Origin: Pseudomonadota bacterium
GTDB lineage: Bacteria; Pseudomonadota; Gammaproteobacteria; Legionellales; Legionellaceae
Direction of reading: 5' to 3'
Assembly: GCA_020051095.1 (NCBI GenBank)
Contig: JAGVJN010000033.1
Location: 28,315 to 92,314, forward strand
Length of the DNA stretch: 64,000 nucleotides
Below the pieces are notes generated by a model, which worked only from the letters and a program-made list of their open reading frames with translations, was not told the origin of the DNA and did not search any database. Each line of letters opens with the position of its first letter. Position 1 is the stretch's first letter. Positions 1 to 6,639 of this stretch are shown piece by piece. Both the position numbers and the translations under genes were made by a program.

Positions 1-410
1 TAGTCACTATTATCAATTCCCTGGGAAAGCGCAGATTTGACTACCCATTGCACTTGATTCCATCCCATGTGTGGGACAGGGTGGCTAGGGGTTGCTCGCA
101 GTGGGTCTATTCCACCTGGAATCACGCCTAAGCACGCCACATCATTTTCGCTGGAATAATCAAATAACAACTGCATGCCCAAACAAATACCAAGTACCGG
201 ACAAGATAATTGTGGAATGAATTCAGTCAATTGACATTGTTGTAATTGGCGCATCCCCATTTGAGCTGTGCCAACACCCGGCAAAATGACATGGCTTGCC
301 TGATTGATTATCTTTCTCTCATTGCTAATCACAACGACATGCCCCAAGCGTTCAATCGCTGTTTTGATAGATGTTAGATTTGTTCCGGTTGCCTCAATAA
401 TAACAATCAT
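1..410 (-). CDS. hisH: Imidazole glycerol phosphate synthase, glutaminase subunit HisH (partial, C-terminus off window)
   Basis: This is the amidotransferase subunit that supplies ammonia to HisF in histidine synthesis. About 136 codons are visible, reading leftward from the ATG at 408-410, and the frame stays open to base 1. The family is about 200-210 residues, so roughly the last third lies outside. The N-terminus starts MIVIIEATGTNLTSI, followed by the LPGVG motif and the class-I amidotransferase nucleophile elbow GICLGMQLLF with its catalytic Cys; the HPVPHMGWNQV segment comes later. Its start codon overlaps the hisB stop in an ATGA junction, so it is translationally coupled to the operon. 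hisA, hisF and hisI would be expected further left. Confidence 0.93.
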   Translation of the reverse strand, partial: MIVIIEATGTNLTSIKTAIERLGHVVVISNERKIINQASHVILPGVGTAQMGMRQLQQCQLTEFIPQLSCPVLGICLGMQLLFDYSSENDVACLGVIPGGIDPLRATPSHPVPHMGWNQVQWVVKSALSQGIDNSD

Positions 411-1465
411 AAACACCCCTTGGTGGAGGCAATTCCATAGCCGCTTTGTTGTATCGCTTGTTTGAGAGCGCGTCCAAAGGCTTTAAAGCATGCTTCAACC
501 ATGTGGTGGGTATTTTCCCCTTCAACGCGCACATGGATAGTAGCCGCCATATTCTGGCTCAGTGTTTTAAAAAAATGCGGAACCATTTCAGTTGATAAAT
601 CACCAACTTTTTCGCAGCTAAATTGCCCTTCGAAGACATGCCCTCCTCTGCCACTTAAATCAATTGCAACCCTCGCCAAGCTTTCATCCATGGGTAATGT
701 AAAGCCATAACGTTCAATCCCTCTGCGATCAGCTAATGCCTGATTGATTGCTTGCCCAAGGCAGATAGCGATATCTTCTACCAAATGATGATCATCCACA
801 TCCATATCACCCGTGGCATGTATTTCTATTTGGATCCCCGCATGTTTACTAATTTGTGCTAACATATGATTTAAAAACTGACACGGCGTATTAATGGTTG
901 TGTTGGCTTTTTCATCTAAATTTACCATCAGTTCAATTTGTGTTTCTTGCGTGCTCCGATTGATGCGTGCCATCCTTGGTTTAGATAAAATCAATTTAGT
1001 CATATCTGACCAGGTCATTTTCTCACTCAGCCTATAACCAGTTATTCCCAAGTTTTGTGCTAATGCTAAATCCGTTTTGCGGTCGCCTATGACATAAGAG
1101 TGATTTAAATCAAATCGTCGTTCTTTCACATAATCCATCACCATCCCGATGTTTGGCTTGCGGCAATGACAGTTATCTTCCTCAAAATGTGGACATATTC
1201 GGATATCATCAAATTGAATCCCTTGAGATTGAAATAGTTCCACGATAAAGTCCTGACAATCATCGAATGCTTTTTGCGGAAAGCAAGCTGTGCCTAGTCC
1301 ATCTTGATTAGAGACCATGACTAATTTAAATCCCGCTTCTTGCAATAATAACAAGGAAGGTATGACTTTTTCGACTAAACGAATTTTCTGCAAACTGTCA
1401 ACTTGGAAATCCGGCGGCTCCTGAATTAACGTTCCATCGCGATCGATAAATAGTACTTTATCCAT
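407..1465 (-). CDS. hisB: Bifunctional histidinol-phosphatase / imidazoleglycerol-phosphate dehydratase
   Basis: The 352-residue fusion is the usual gammaproteobacterial HisB length. The N-terminal half is a HAD-type phosphatase with the DRDGT motif at residues 8-12 (nucleophile Asp8, acid/base Asp10) and a Cys/His zinc loop around CPHFEEDNCHC. The C-terminal half is the IGP dehydratase, with the manganese-binding histidine motifs HHLVEDIAICLG and HHMVEACFKAFG. It catalyses two steps of histidine synthesis in the cytoplasm. The start codon directly abuts the hisC stop and the stop overlaps the hisH start, so it sits inside a tightly packed operon. Confidence 0.96.
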   Translation of the reverse strand: MDKVLFIDRDGTLIQEPPDFQVDSLQKIRLVEKVIPSLLLLQEAGFKLVMVSNQDGLGTACFPQKAFDDCQDFIVELFQSQGIQFDDIRICPHFEEDNCHCRKPNIGMVMDYVKERRFDLNHSYVIGDRKTDLALAQNLGITGYRLSEKMTWSDMTKLILSKPRMARINRSTQETQIELMVNLDEKANTTINTPCQFLNHMLAQISKHAGIQIEIHATGDMDVDDHHLVEDIAICLGQAINQALADRRGIERYGFTLPMDESLARVAIDLSGRGGHVFEGQFSCEKVGDLSTEMVPHFFKTLSQNMAATIHVRVEGENTHHMVEACFKAFGRALKQAIQQSGYGIASTKGCL

Positions 1466-2502
1466 TATCGATACCTCGCTAGTGCATTGAATAAATTTTG
1501 ATTGTGCTCTTCAGTACCGATACTTAACCTTATCAACGTAGGTGATATCGCTTTTACCAGCATCCTCTGCTCTGCTAAGTAGTCAACCACCAACTGGCTG
1601 TTATCAACTTGTATAAGCACAAAATTAGCATCACTCGGCCATATTTTTTTGATAAGTGATAATTGAGAAAGTGCTTGTGAGAGCCATTCTCTTTGCTGGC
1701 AAACCAATTCAATTTTCGCGGTGAAATTCTGGCATTGCTCAAAGGATTCTCTAGCCAACTCTAGGACAGGGGTTGAATAAGGAAATGGGGGCAATATCGC
1801 TTCAATTCGGTTAATAACCTCATTATTGGCTATCACCACGCCTAAGCGCAATCCAGCTAAGCCATATGCTTTCGATAATGTTCGTAATACAATGAGATTA
1901 TCAAACTGATCCAACAAACGTGTCGCACTTTCTTGCTTGCTAAATTCAATGTATGCTTCGTCGACAACCACCATCACCTTGTTTTTTGCTTGATGGCAAA
2001 TGGTTGCAACACGATCGAGGTGAATCGTATTGCCTGTTGGATTATTTGGGCGACAAAGGTATAGCAGCTTACTCGTCTTCACCTCGACTGCCGTAGCAAT
2101 TGCCGATTCATCTAAACTAAAATCGTTTGTCTTAAGAGGACACTCAATAATGCCCGCCCCTTGTATTCTTGCATAAATGCTATACATCACAAACGTTGGT
2201 GGGCATGTAATAATTGAATCTTGAGAGGGAATTAAAAATAGCCGGCTTAGGATATCTATCCCATCATCACTGCCGCGCGTTAATATCAACTGATCGGAGG
2301 ATACTTTATACCGTTGACTCAATTGCTTGATTAATTCGACAGGATACTTTGGCGGGTAGTGGTTTAGCTGCCATCCATAGTCTAACAAGGGATCCCATGC
2401 CGATTCATTCGCATGTAATCGGACATTTTGCTTGTCGGAACGTCCTGTTGGGTAACCGCATAGATCGACCAAATCAGGCCGCATTAGTTGTTTGATTGAC
2501 AT
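1465..2502 (-). CDS. hisC: Histidinol-phosphate aminotransferase
   Basis: This is a PLP-dependent class I/II aminotransferase that converts imidazole acetol phosphate to histidinol phosphate. Seen: the N-terminal segment with RLHANESAWD, the motif CRPNNPTGN, VVDEAYIEF, and the PLP-lysine region RTLSKAYGLAGLRLG. The ATG at 2502 (MSIKQLMRPDL) was preferred to an upstream in-frame start at 2601. It gives the standard 345 residues and has a strong GGGAGGAG ribosome-binding site at about 2509-2516. The longer version would add 33 residues unlike the family. The gene begins 19 bp inside the end of hisD. Confidence 0.94.
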   Translation of the reverse strand: MSIKQLMRPDLVDLCGYPTGRSDKQNVRLHANESAWDPLLDYGWQLNHYPPKYPVELIKQLSQRYKVSSDQLILTRGSDDGIDILSRLFLIPSQDSIITCPPTFVMYSIYARIQGAGIIECPLKTNDFSLDESAIATAVEVKTSKLLYLCRPNNPTGNTIHLDRVATICHQAKNKVMVVVDEAYIEFSKQESATRLLDQFDNLIVLRTLSKAYGLAGLRLGVVIANNEVINRIEAILPPFPYSTPVLELARESFEQCQNFTAKIELVCQQREWLSQALSQLSLIKKIWPSDANFVLIQVDNSQLVVDYLAEQRMLVKAISPTLIRLSIGTEEHNQNLFNALARYR

Positions 2503-3782
2503 AAATACTCCTCCCGAACAGTAATGGCGTTGTCGTGTGCATTCAATCCCTCCGCCTTCGCTAAATAGCGCGCTTGACGGCCAATATCCATGATTGCGCA
2601 AGGCTCGACTCGTTGAATGCTAATGGCTTTCATAAAATCAATCGTGGCCAAGCCACTCATACTTTTTGCATACCCATACGTGGGTAACACGTGATTTGAG
2701 CCTGTGACATAATCCCCTAACGACTCAGCCGCCCAGGGGCCAACAAAAATGGTTCCAGCGGATTGTATTTTGGGTACGATTGATTCTGCGTTTTTGCAAT
2801 TTAGGATTAAATGCTCTGGTGCATAACGGTTAACAATCGTTACCATCGCTTCGTCATTACCAGCTAAAATAAATTGGCTTACTTTTAAAGCCTCATTGAT
2901 TATCGGCAATCGAGACAATGTTTGTTTTTGTTGATTGATCGATTCCATGACTGAATAAATAAGTTTTTGATTGGTACTCACCAAAATTACTTGGGAATCA
3001 GGACCATGTTCCGCTTGAGAAAGCATATCTGCTGCCACAAAAGCTGGATTAGCATATTGATCCGCTAAGACCATCACTTCAGAGGGACCCGCTGGCATAT
3101 CAATACTAGGACCGGTTGAATCTTGCGCAACAAGGGACTTTGCTGCCGTAACATACCGATTTCCAGGACCAAAAATCTTATCCACTTTAGGAATCGATTC
3201 CGTCCCATAAGCCATCGCTGCAATGGCTTGAGCGCCACCGACTTTATAGATCGTTTCAATACCACATAAGCGCGCTGCTTCCATTAGCATTGGATGGAGT
3301 TCACCATGACTCATCGGTGGTGTGCAAACCACTCGCATCGGGTTACCCGCAATTTGTGCAGGAATAGCCAACATTAATAATGAAGAAATGAGTGGCGTAT
3401 TCCCACCGGGCACATACAATCCAACCCTATCGATCGGCTGATAGGCTTTTGTTAGGCAAACACCCGGCGCAGTCATCACTGTGACGGGACTTGGTTTTAA
3501 CGCTTGATGGTAGGTACGGATAGTCTGTATCGCTGTTTCAATTGCTTTCTGAGACAGTGTATCAATTGGTGATTTAACCTGCGTGTTGCAGGTTAATGAT
3601 TTTAATCCAACGCCATCAAACAGTTGCGTATAATCTAACAATGCGGAATCACCTTGCTTTTTTACTGTTTCAACAATCGCTTTTGTTTGAATTAAAACTT
3701 GCTTATCTTGTGATACTATAGGCCTTTGTAACACGTTGTTTTTTTCAATTTCTGATAGATCTTGCCAACAAATAACGTTCAT
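2484..3782 (-). CDS. hisD: Histidinol dehydrogenase
   Basis: The 432-residue protein matches the family length and catalyses the last two NAD-linked oxidations to histidine. Visible motifs are VGLYVPGGNTPLISS, TPPMSHGELHP, VGGAQAIAAMAYGTE, the signature GPGNRYVTAAK and the catalytic/zinc segments SQAEHGPDSQ and APEHLILNC. The C-terminal LPTYGYAKSMSGL segment contributes to the dimer active site. It starts 2 bp after the hisG stop and overlaps the hisC start. No defects were seen. Confidence 0.96.
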   Translation of the reverse strand: MNVICWQDLSEIEKNNVLQRPIVSQDKQVLIQTKAIVETVKKQGDSALLDYTQLFDGVGLKSLTCNTQVKSPIDTLSQKAIETAIQTIRTYHQALKPSPVTVMTAPGVCLTKAYQPIDRVGLYVPGGNTPLISSLLMLAIPAQIAGNPMRVVCTPPMSHGELHPMLMEAARLCGIETIYKVGGAQAIAAMAYGTESIPKVDKIFGPGNRYVTAAKSLVAQDSTGPSIDMPAGPSEVMVLADQYANPAFVAADMLSQAEHGPDSQVILVSTNQKLIYSVMESINQQKQTLSRLPIINEALKVSQFILAGNDEAMVTIVNRYAPEHLILNCKNAESIVPKIQSAGTIFVGPWAAESLGDYVTGSNHVLPTYGYAKSMSGLATIDFMKAISIQRVEPCAIMDIGRQARYLAKAEGLNAHDNAITVREEYLCQSNN

Positions 3783-3784
3783 AA

Positions 3785-4663
3785 CTACCCCAACATCTTC
3801 TCAATTGGTAACACTAAAATAGAACTGGCACCTTTCGCTTTGATTGTTTCTAACGTTTGCCAGAAAGCGCCTTCTGTAGAGACGACATGGACAGCGACCT
3901 TATCTTCTTGATTCAAAGGTACTATCGTCGGTGTTTCAATCCCTGGCAAGTCTTGACATATTGCTTGTAACGCTGATTTTGGGGCATGAAACATGATATA
4001 TTTGCTATCCCGAGCCATATTTACCCCTTTAATACGATTGGTTAACAACTCGAATATCGCTTGCTGATTCCCGGTAAATTCTTTGTCAGCACTAATAAAT
4101 ACCGCCTCGCTTTCAAATATTTGCTCAACCTCAATTAGGTGATTATCGGCCAACGTACGACCCGTTGAAACGAGATCGCAAATGGCATCGGCCATATCCA
4201 ATTTTGGAATGATCTCAACTGACCCTGCGATGGGTAATACATTAGCATTGACACGGTTCTCATCTAAATATCGTTGTAATAATCTTGGATAGCTCGTTGC
4301 AATGGTTTTATTTTCTAACGAACCGGCATTTTGAAATTCAAATTCATACGGAACCGCAATGGATAATCGACATTGGCATAGATTGAGTCCCATTATTTTT
4401 TGATACCGTTTTGTTGGTTTCGATAAGAATTGCTCGACAAGCACATTTTCGCCAACTATCCCAGCATCACACACCCTATCAAACACGAGTGTTGGAATAT
4501 CATCATCGCGAACCATTAATAAATCGATGGGCATATTTTCAACTTTGACCAGCAAACTATTATCCTCGACTCGAAAAGCTAAACCACACCGTTTTAACAA
4601 AGATATTGAATCTTGAAACAACCGCCCTTTCTTTTGTATGGCAATTCTTAATCGATCATTCAT
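3785..4663 (-). CDS. hisG: ATP phosphoribosyltransferase, long form
   Basis: This is the first and feedback-controlled enzyme of histidine synthesis, joining ATP and PRPP. At 292 residues it is the long form, carrying a C-terminal ACT-like histidine-binding domain (roughly residues 220-290) and needing no HisZ. Seen: the N-terminal RLRIAIQKKGRLFQDS, VRDDDIPTLVFDRVCDAGIVGENV, and the PRPP loop ADAICDLVSTGRTLADN. The ORF begins 8 bp inside the end of the upstream regulator gene, so the two are co-translated. Confidence 0.96.
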   Translation of the reverse strand: MNDRLRIAIQKKGRLFQDSISLLKRCGLAFRVEDNSLLVKVENMPIDLLMVRDDDIPTLVFDRVCDAGIVGENVLVEQFLSKPTKRYQKIMGLNLCQCRLSIAVPYEFEFQNAGSLENKTIATSYPRLLQRYLDENRVNANVLPIAGSVEIIPKLDMADAICDLVSTGRTLADNHLIEVEQIFESEAVFISADKEFTGNQQAIFELLTNRIKGVNMARDSKYIMFHAPKSALQAICQDLPGIETPTIVPLNQEDKVAVHVVSTEGAFWQTLETIKAKGASSILVLPIEKMLG

Positions 4664-4955
4664 GCTTTTTTACTCTTTTGAAAATTAAATCATATCCGCC
4701 TTCACCATAAACTAAGCATCGTGCAATACGCGTGATGGTGGCGACACTGACACCCGTACGATCATGAATGGCTCTGTAGGGAACCCCTTGTTTAAGTAAA
4801 GGGATGACTGCCCAGCGATCAGCCATTGCATCCAACTCGGTAGGGGTGCACAAGTCAATGAAAAATAGACGTGCTTCCTCATCATTTTTGATTGAACTAA
4901 TTCCCTGAAATAGATGAGTATACTTTTCTTCGTGATAAATTTGAGATTCCTTCAT
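4656..4955 (-). CDS. TrpR/YerC-family transcriptional regulator, likely controlling the his operon
   Basis: The 99-residue protein is of the YerC/YecD branch of the TrpR superfamily. The segment FFIDLCTPTELDAMADRWAV is the family's conserved helical core, and GVPYRAIHDRTGVSVATITR (ending before IARCL) is the helix-turn-helix. The ATG at 4955 was chosen. An upstream in-frame ATG at 5018 would lie inside the promoter -35 box. It is the first gene of the his operon and overlaps hisG by 8 bp. Established knowledge: TrpR-like proteins in his operons (HisR) act as histidine-responsive repressors in several bacteria. That role is inferred here from position and from the palindrome over its promoter. 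Confidence 0.86.
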   Translation of the reverse strand: MKESQIYHEEKYTHLFQGISSIKNDEEARLFFIDLCTPTELDAMADRWAVIPLLKQGVPYRAIHDRTGVSVATITRIARCLVYGEGGYDLIFKRVKKHE

Positions 4956-4994
4956 GATATAATGTTCTATTACGCTAATACATGATAACATCAT
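4954..4994. promoter_or_regulatory. Candidate operator: long imperfect palindrome over the his transcription start
   Basis: A 41-bp imperfect palindrome is centred on 4974, with 14 of 20 positions pairing. It contains two shorter perfect palindromes: TATTA-cgc-TAATA (4968-4980) and ATGAT-aac-ATCAT (4982-4994). It spans from the -10 box through the presumed start site to the regulator's start codon. A bound TrpR-like dimer there would block transcription. The symmetry is seen directly; binding by the adjacent regulator is inference. Confidence 0.55.
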
Positions 4995-5018
4995 AAAAGA
5001 TACTTGGACTGTTGTCAA
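4990..5018 (-). promoter_or_regulatory. Sigma-70 promoter of the his operon
   Basis: On the minus strand there is a perfect -35 TTGACA (5013-5018), exactly 17 bp of spacer, and -10 TATGAT (4990-4995). Transcription should start near 4983, about 28 nt before the regulator's ATG at 4955. The leader is too short for a his attenuator, which agrees with control by a repressor rather than by a leader peptide. Confidence 0.8.
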
Positions 5019-5103
5019 TCATTTTGTCATTGTGGATTGAATACTTTTTGATGAAGGAAGAAATAATCGACTATAAAAGGGGCAATATTGTGAAAATTAT
5101 AGG

Positions 5104-5517
5104 TTATCGGCAAATCGCAGGACGATACTGGTCCTGCAACGTCCCCCCCGTACAATCCCAAGTAACACCGCTGTTACCCACAACAGCGGGCTGAAAATTG
5201 ATGGTGCCATTGCCCGCTTGTACCGTAAAAGTAATGATGATTAAACCATTAGCGCCAATACTAATATCTGACACATTGTCCGTAGGCGCTGGAAATTCAT
5301 AACCCGTTGCCGCCTGGTTTGCAGGTAGTGCGCTGGTGGCTAAGACAACCTCCGAGACAGCAATTTTCGCACGCGTCACTAACCCCAAGCCTTCAGTAAC
5401 CCTGGCACGGATACTATAGTTCTGAAAACTTGATATCGCTACAACGGCTAATATGGCAACGATTGTTACCACAATTAACAGTTCAATCAGGGTAAATCCC
5501 TGTATCTTATGGTGCAT
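5104..5517 (-). CDS. Type IV pilin (major pilin PilA/PilE type)
   Basis: The 137-residue prepilin has a short leader, MHHKIQG, then FTLIELLIVVTIVAILAVVA, with the cleavage site Gly/Phe and Glu at +5. The globular part ends in a disulphide-loop pair (WDC near the C-terminus, and AIC before the last Arg), typical of PilA-type pilins of gammaproteobacteria. It would be processed by PilD and assembled with the PilM-Q machinery found at 54480-59371. It has its own sigma-54 type promoter. It could also be a minor pilin, but length and promoter fit the major subunit. Confidence 0.88.
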   Translation of the reverse strand: MHHKIQGFTLIELLIVVTIVAILAVVAISSFQNYSIRARVTEGLGLVTRAKIAVSEVVLATSALPANQAATGYEFPAPTDNVSDISIGANGLIIITFTVQAGNGTINFQPAVVGNSGVTWDCTGGTLQDQYRPAICR

Positions 5518-5552
5518 TGTTACGATACTCTCACATACTGCCCTTTATAACT

Positions 5553-5570
5553 GCGCAAATTTTGTGCCAA
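5553..5570 (-). promoter_or_regulatory. Sigma-54 (RpoN) type promoter for the pilin gene
   Basis: Reading toward the pilin gene, TTGGCACAAAATTTGCGC carries the -24 GG (5567-5568) and -12 GC (5555-5556), exactly 10 bp apart within the TGGCAC-N5-TTGC consensus. The expected start near 5543 leaves a leader of about 26 nt before the ATG at 5517. Pilin genes are commonly RpoN/PilR-controlled in Pseudomonas and RpoN-controlled in Legionella. Confidence 0.75.
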
Positions 5571-5787
5571 AAATAAAAACTATATATTTTCAAGTCCTTA
5601 TAAATTAAGTATATCAAAGGAAATCATTAGTGTGACGCATATGGTCACTTTATATCTTTTTTTGTCATATTGTTGTTTTAAAAAGGACTTCTAAATATCC
5701 AACTTCCTTTTTCATTCTCCTTGAAATGTCAGAGTTAAGATTGAATGTTTGCAGGATTAGATCTAGACTTTGAAAAAATACTATTAA

Positions 5788-5949
5788 TTAATTGTGATTC
5801 ACCGAGCACTGGGCTCAACACTCGATCCCTCTACCAAGGAACGAGGGCTGAGCTCTAAAGTCGGTATTGATACGACTACGTATATTGATGGACCATCCGA
5901 ATTTTATGTCGGGATACCCAAACAAGCAATCAACACGCCAAGTGCTTAG
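5788..5949 (+). pseudogene. Decayed C-terminal remnant of a UbiD-family decarboxylase
   Basis: This open stretch of 53 codons between stops encodes HRALGSTLDPST followed by GLSSKVGIDTT and then YIDGPSEF, ending at a TAG at 5947. The pattern (LGS-LDPS, then S-K-hGIDaT) is the characteristic C-terminal block of UbiD-type prenylated-FMN decarboxylases, which need flavin from UbiX. Nothing recognisable precedes it, and an in-frame TAA lies just upstream at 5785. The family is about 450-500 residues, so only about a tenth survives. Intact ubiX follows 46 bp downstream on the same strand. The assignment rests on recalled motifs and is moderately secure. Confidence 0.6.
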
Positions 5950-5995
5950 GTGGTTGAAAATTCTATGACCTTCAAAGACTATATAAAGGAAACTA

Positions 5996-6568
5996 ATGAC
6001 TAAACCCAAGCGCCTAATTATAGGTATTTCCGGTGCAAGTGGAATCCAATACGGCATTCGCTTGCTTGAGATATTAAAAAAAGAAGCCATTGAAACACAT
6101 TTAATTGTCAGTAAAGCAGCACAACAGGTCAGGCATCATGAATGTGACTTGAGCGCTGAAGCATTGCATGAACTGGCGGATAAGCATTATAAATTTGAAG
6201 ACATTGCTTGTGCTGTTGCAAGTGGTTCTTACCATACATTAGGTATGGTGGTTGCACCCTGTTCGATGCATACGCTTGCTGAGATTGCGCACGGCTTGGG
6301 AAGTAATGCATTAACTCGGGCGGCAGATGTTATTTTAAAAGAACGCCGCAAATTAGTGTTGATGACTCGAGAATCACCACTGACTGCAGCGCATATTGAG
6401 AATATGCTTAAAGTCACGCAAATGGGCGGTATTATTGCACCACCCGCTCCTGCCTTTTACAACAAGCCTCAATCGTTAGACGATATTATTAATCATAGTG
6501 TTGGGCGAGTGTTGGATTTATTTGATATCGATGCGAACATTGTAAAAAGATGGGGAGAAATAAACTAA
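5996..6568 (+). CDS. ubiX: Flavin prenyltransferase UbiX
   Basis: It makes prenylated FMN, the cofactor of UbiD-type decarboxylases used in ubiquinone synthesis. The 190-residue length is typical. Seen: the N-terminal nucleotide-binding IGISGASGIQYGIRLLE, the region GSYHTLGMVVAPCSMHTLAEIAHG, KERRKLVLMTRESPLT and the C-terminal MGGIIAPPAPAFYNKPQ. An AAAGGAAA ribosome-binding site precedes the ATG. It sits just downstream of a UbiD-like remnant, so its partner must be encoded elsewhere if the pathway works. Confidence 0.94.
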   Translation: MTKPKRLIIGISGASGIQYGIRLLEILKKEAIETHLIVSKAAQQVRHHECDLSAEALHELADKHYKFEDIACAVASGSYHTLGMVVAPCSMHTLAEIAHGLGSNALTRAADVILKERRKLVLMTRESPLTAAHIENMLKVTQMGGIIAPPAPAFYNKPQSLDDIINHSVGRVLDLFDIDANIVKRWGEIN

Positions 6569-6639
6569 CTGGATATGGGCTTTACATTGAATAATATTTA
6601 TTCTAACTTGTAATTTTGTCGTAAAAAGGAAGTTGCATT

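Noticed and set aside
462..710. Open reading frame of 82 codons opposite hisB
   Set aside because: It lies wholly within the conserved hisB gene on the other strand and has no motif or ribosome-binding site.
5964..6002. 12-codon leader-like ORF (MTFKDYIKETND) overlapping the ubiX start
   Set aside because: It has no ribosome-binding site of its own and no sign of attenuation; probably chance.
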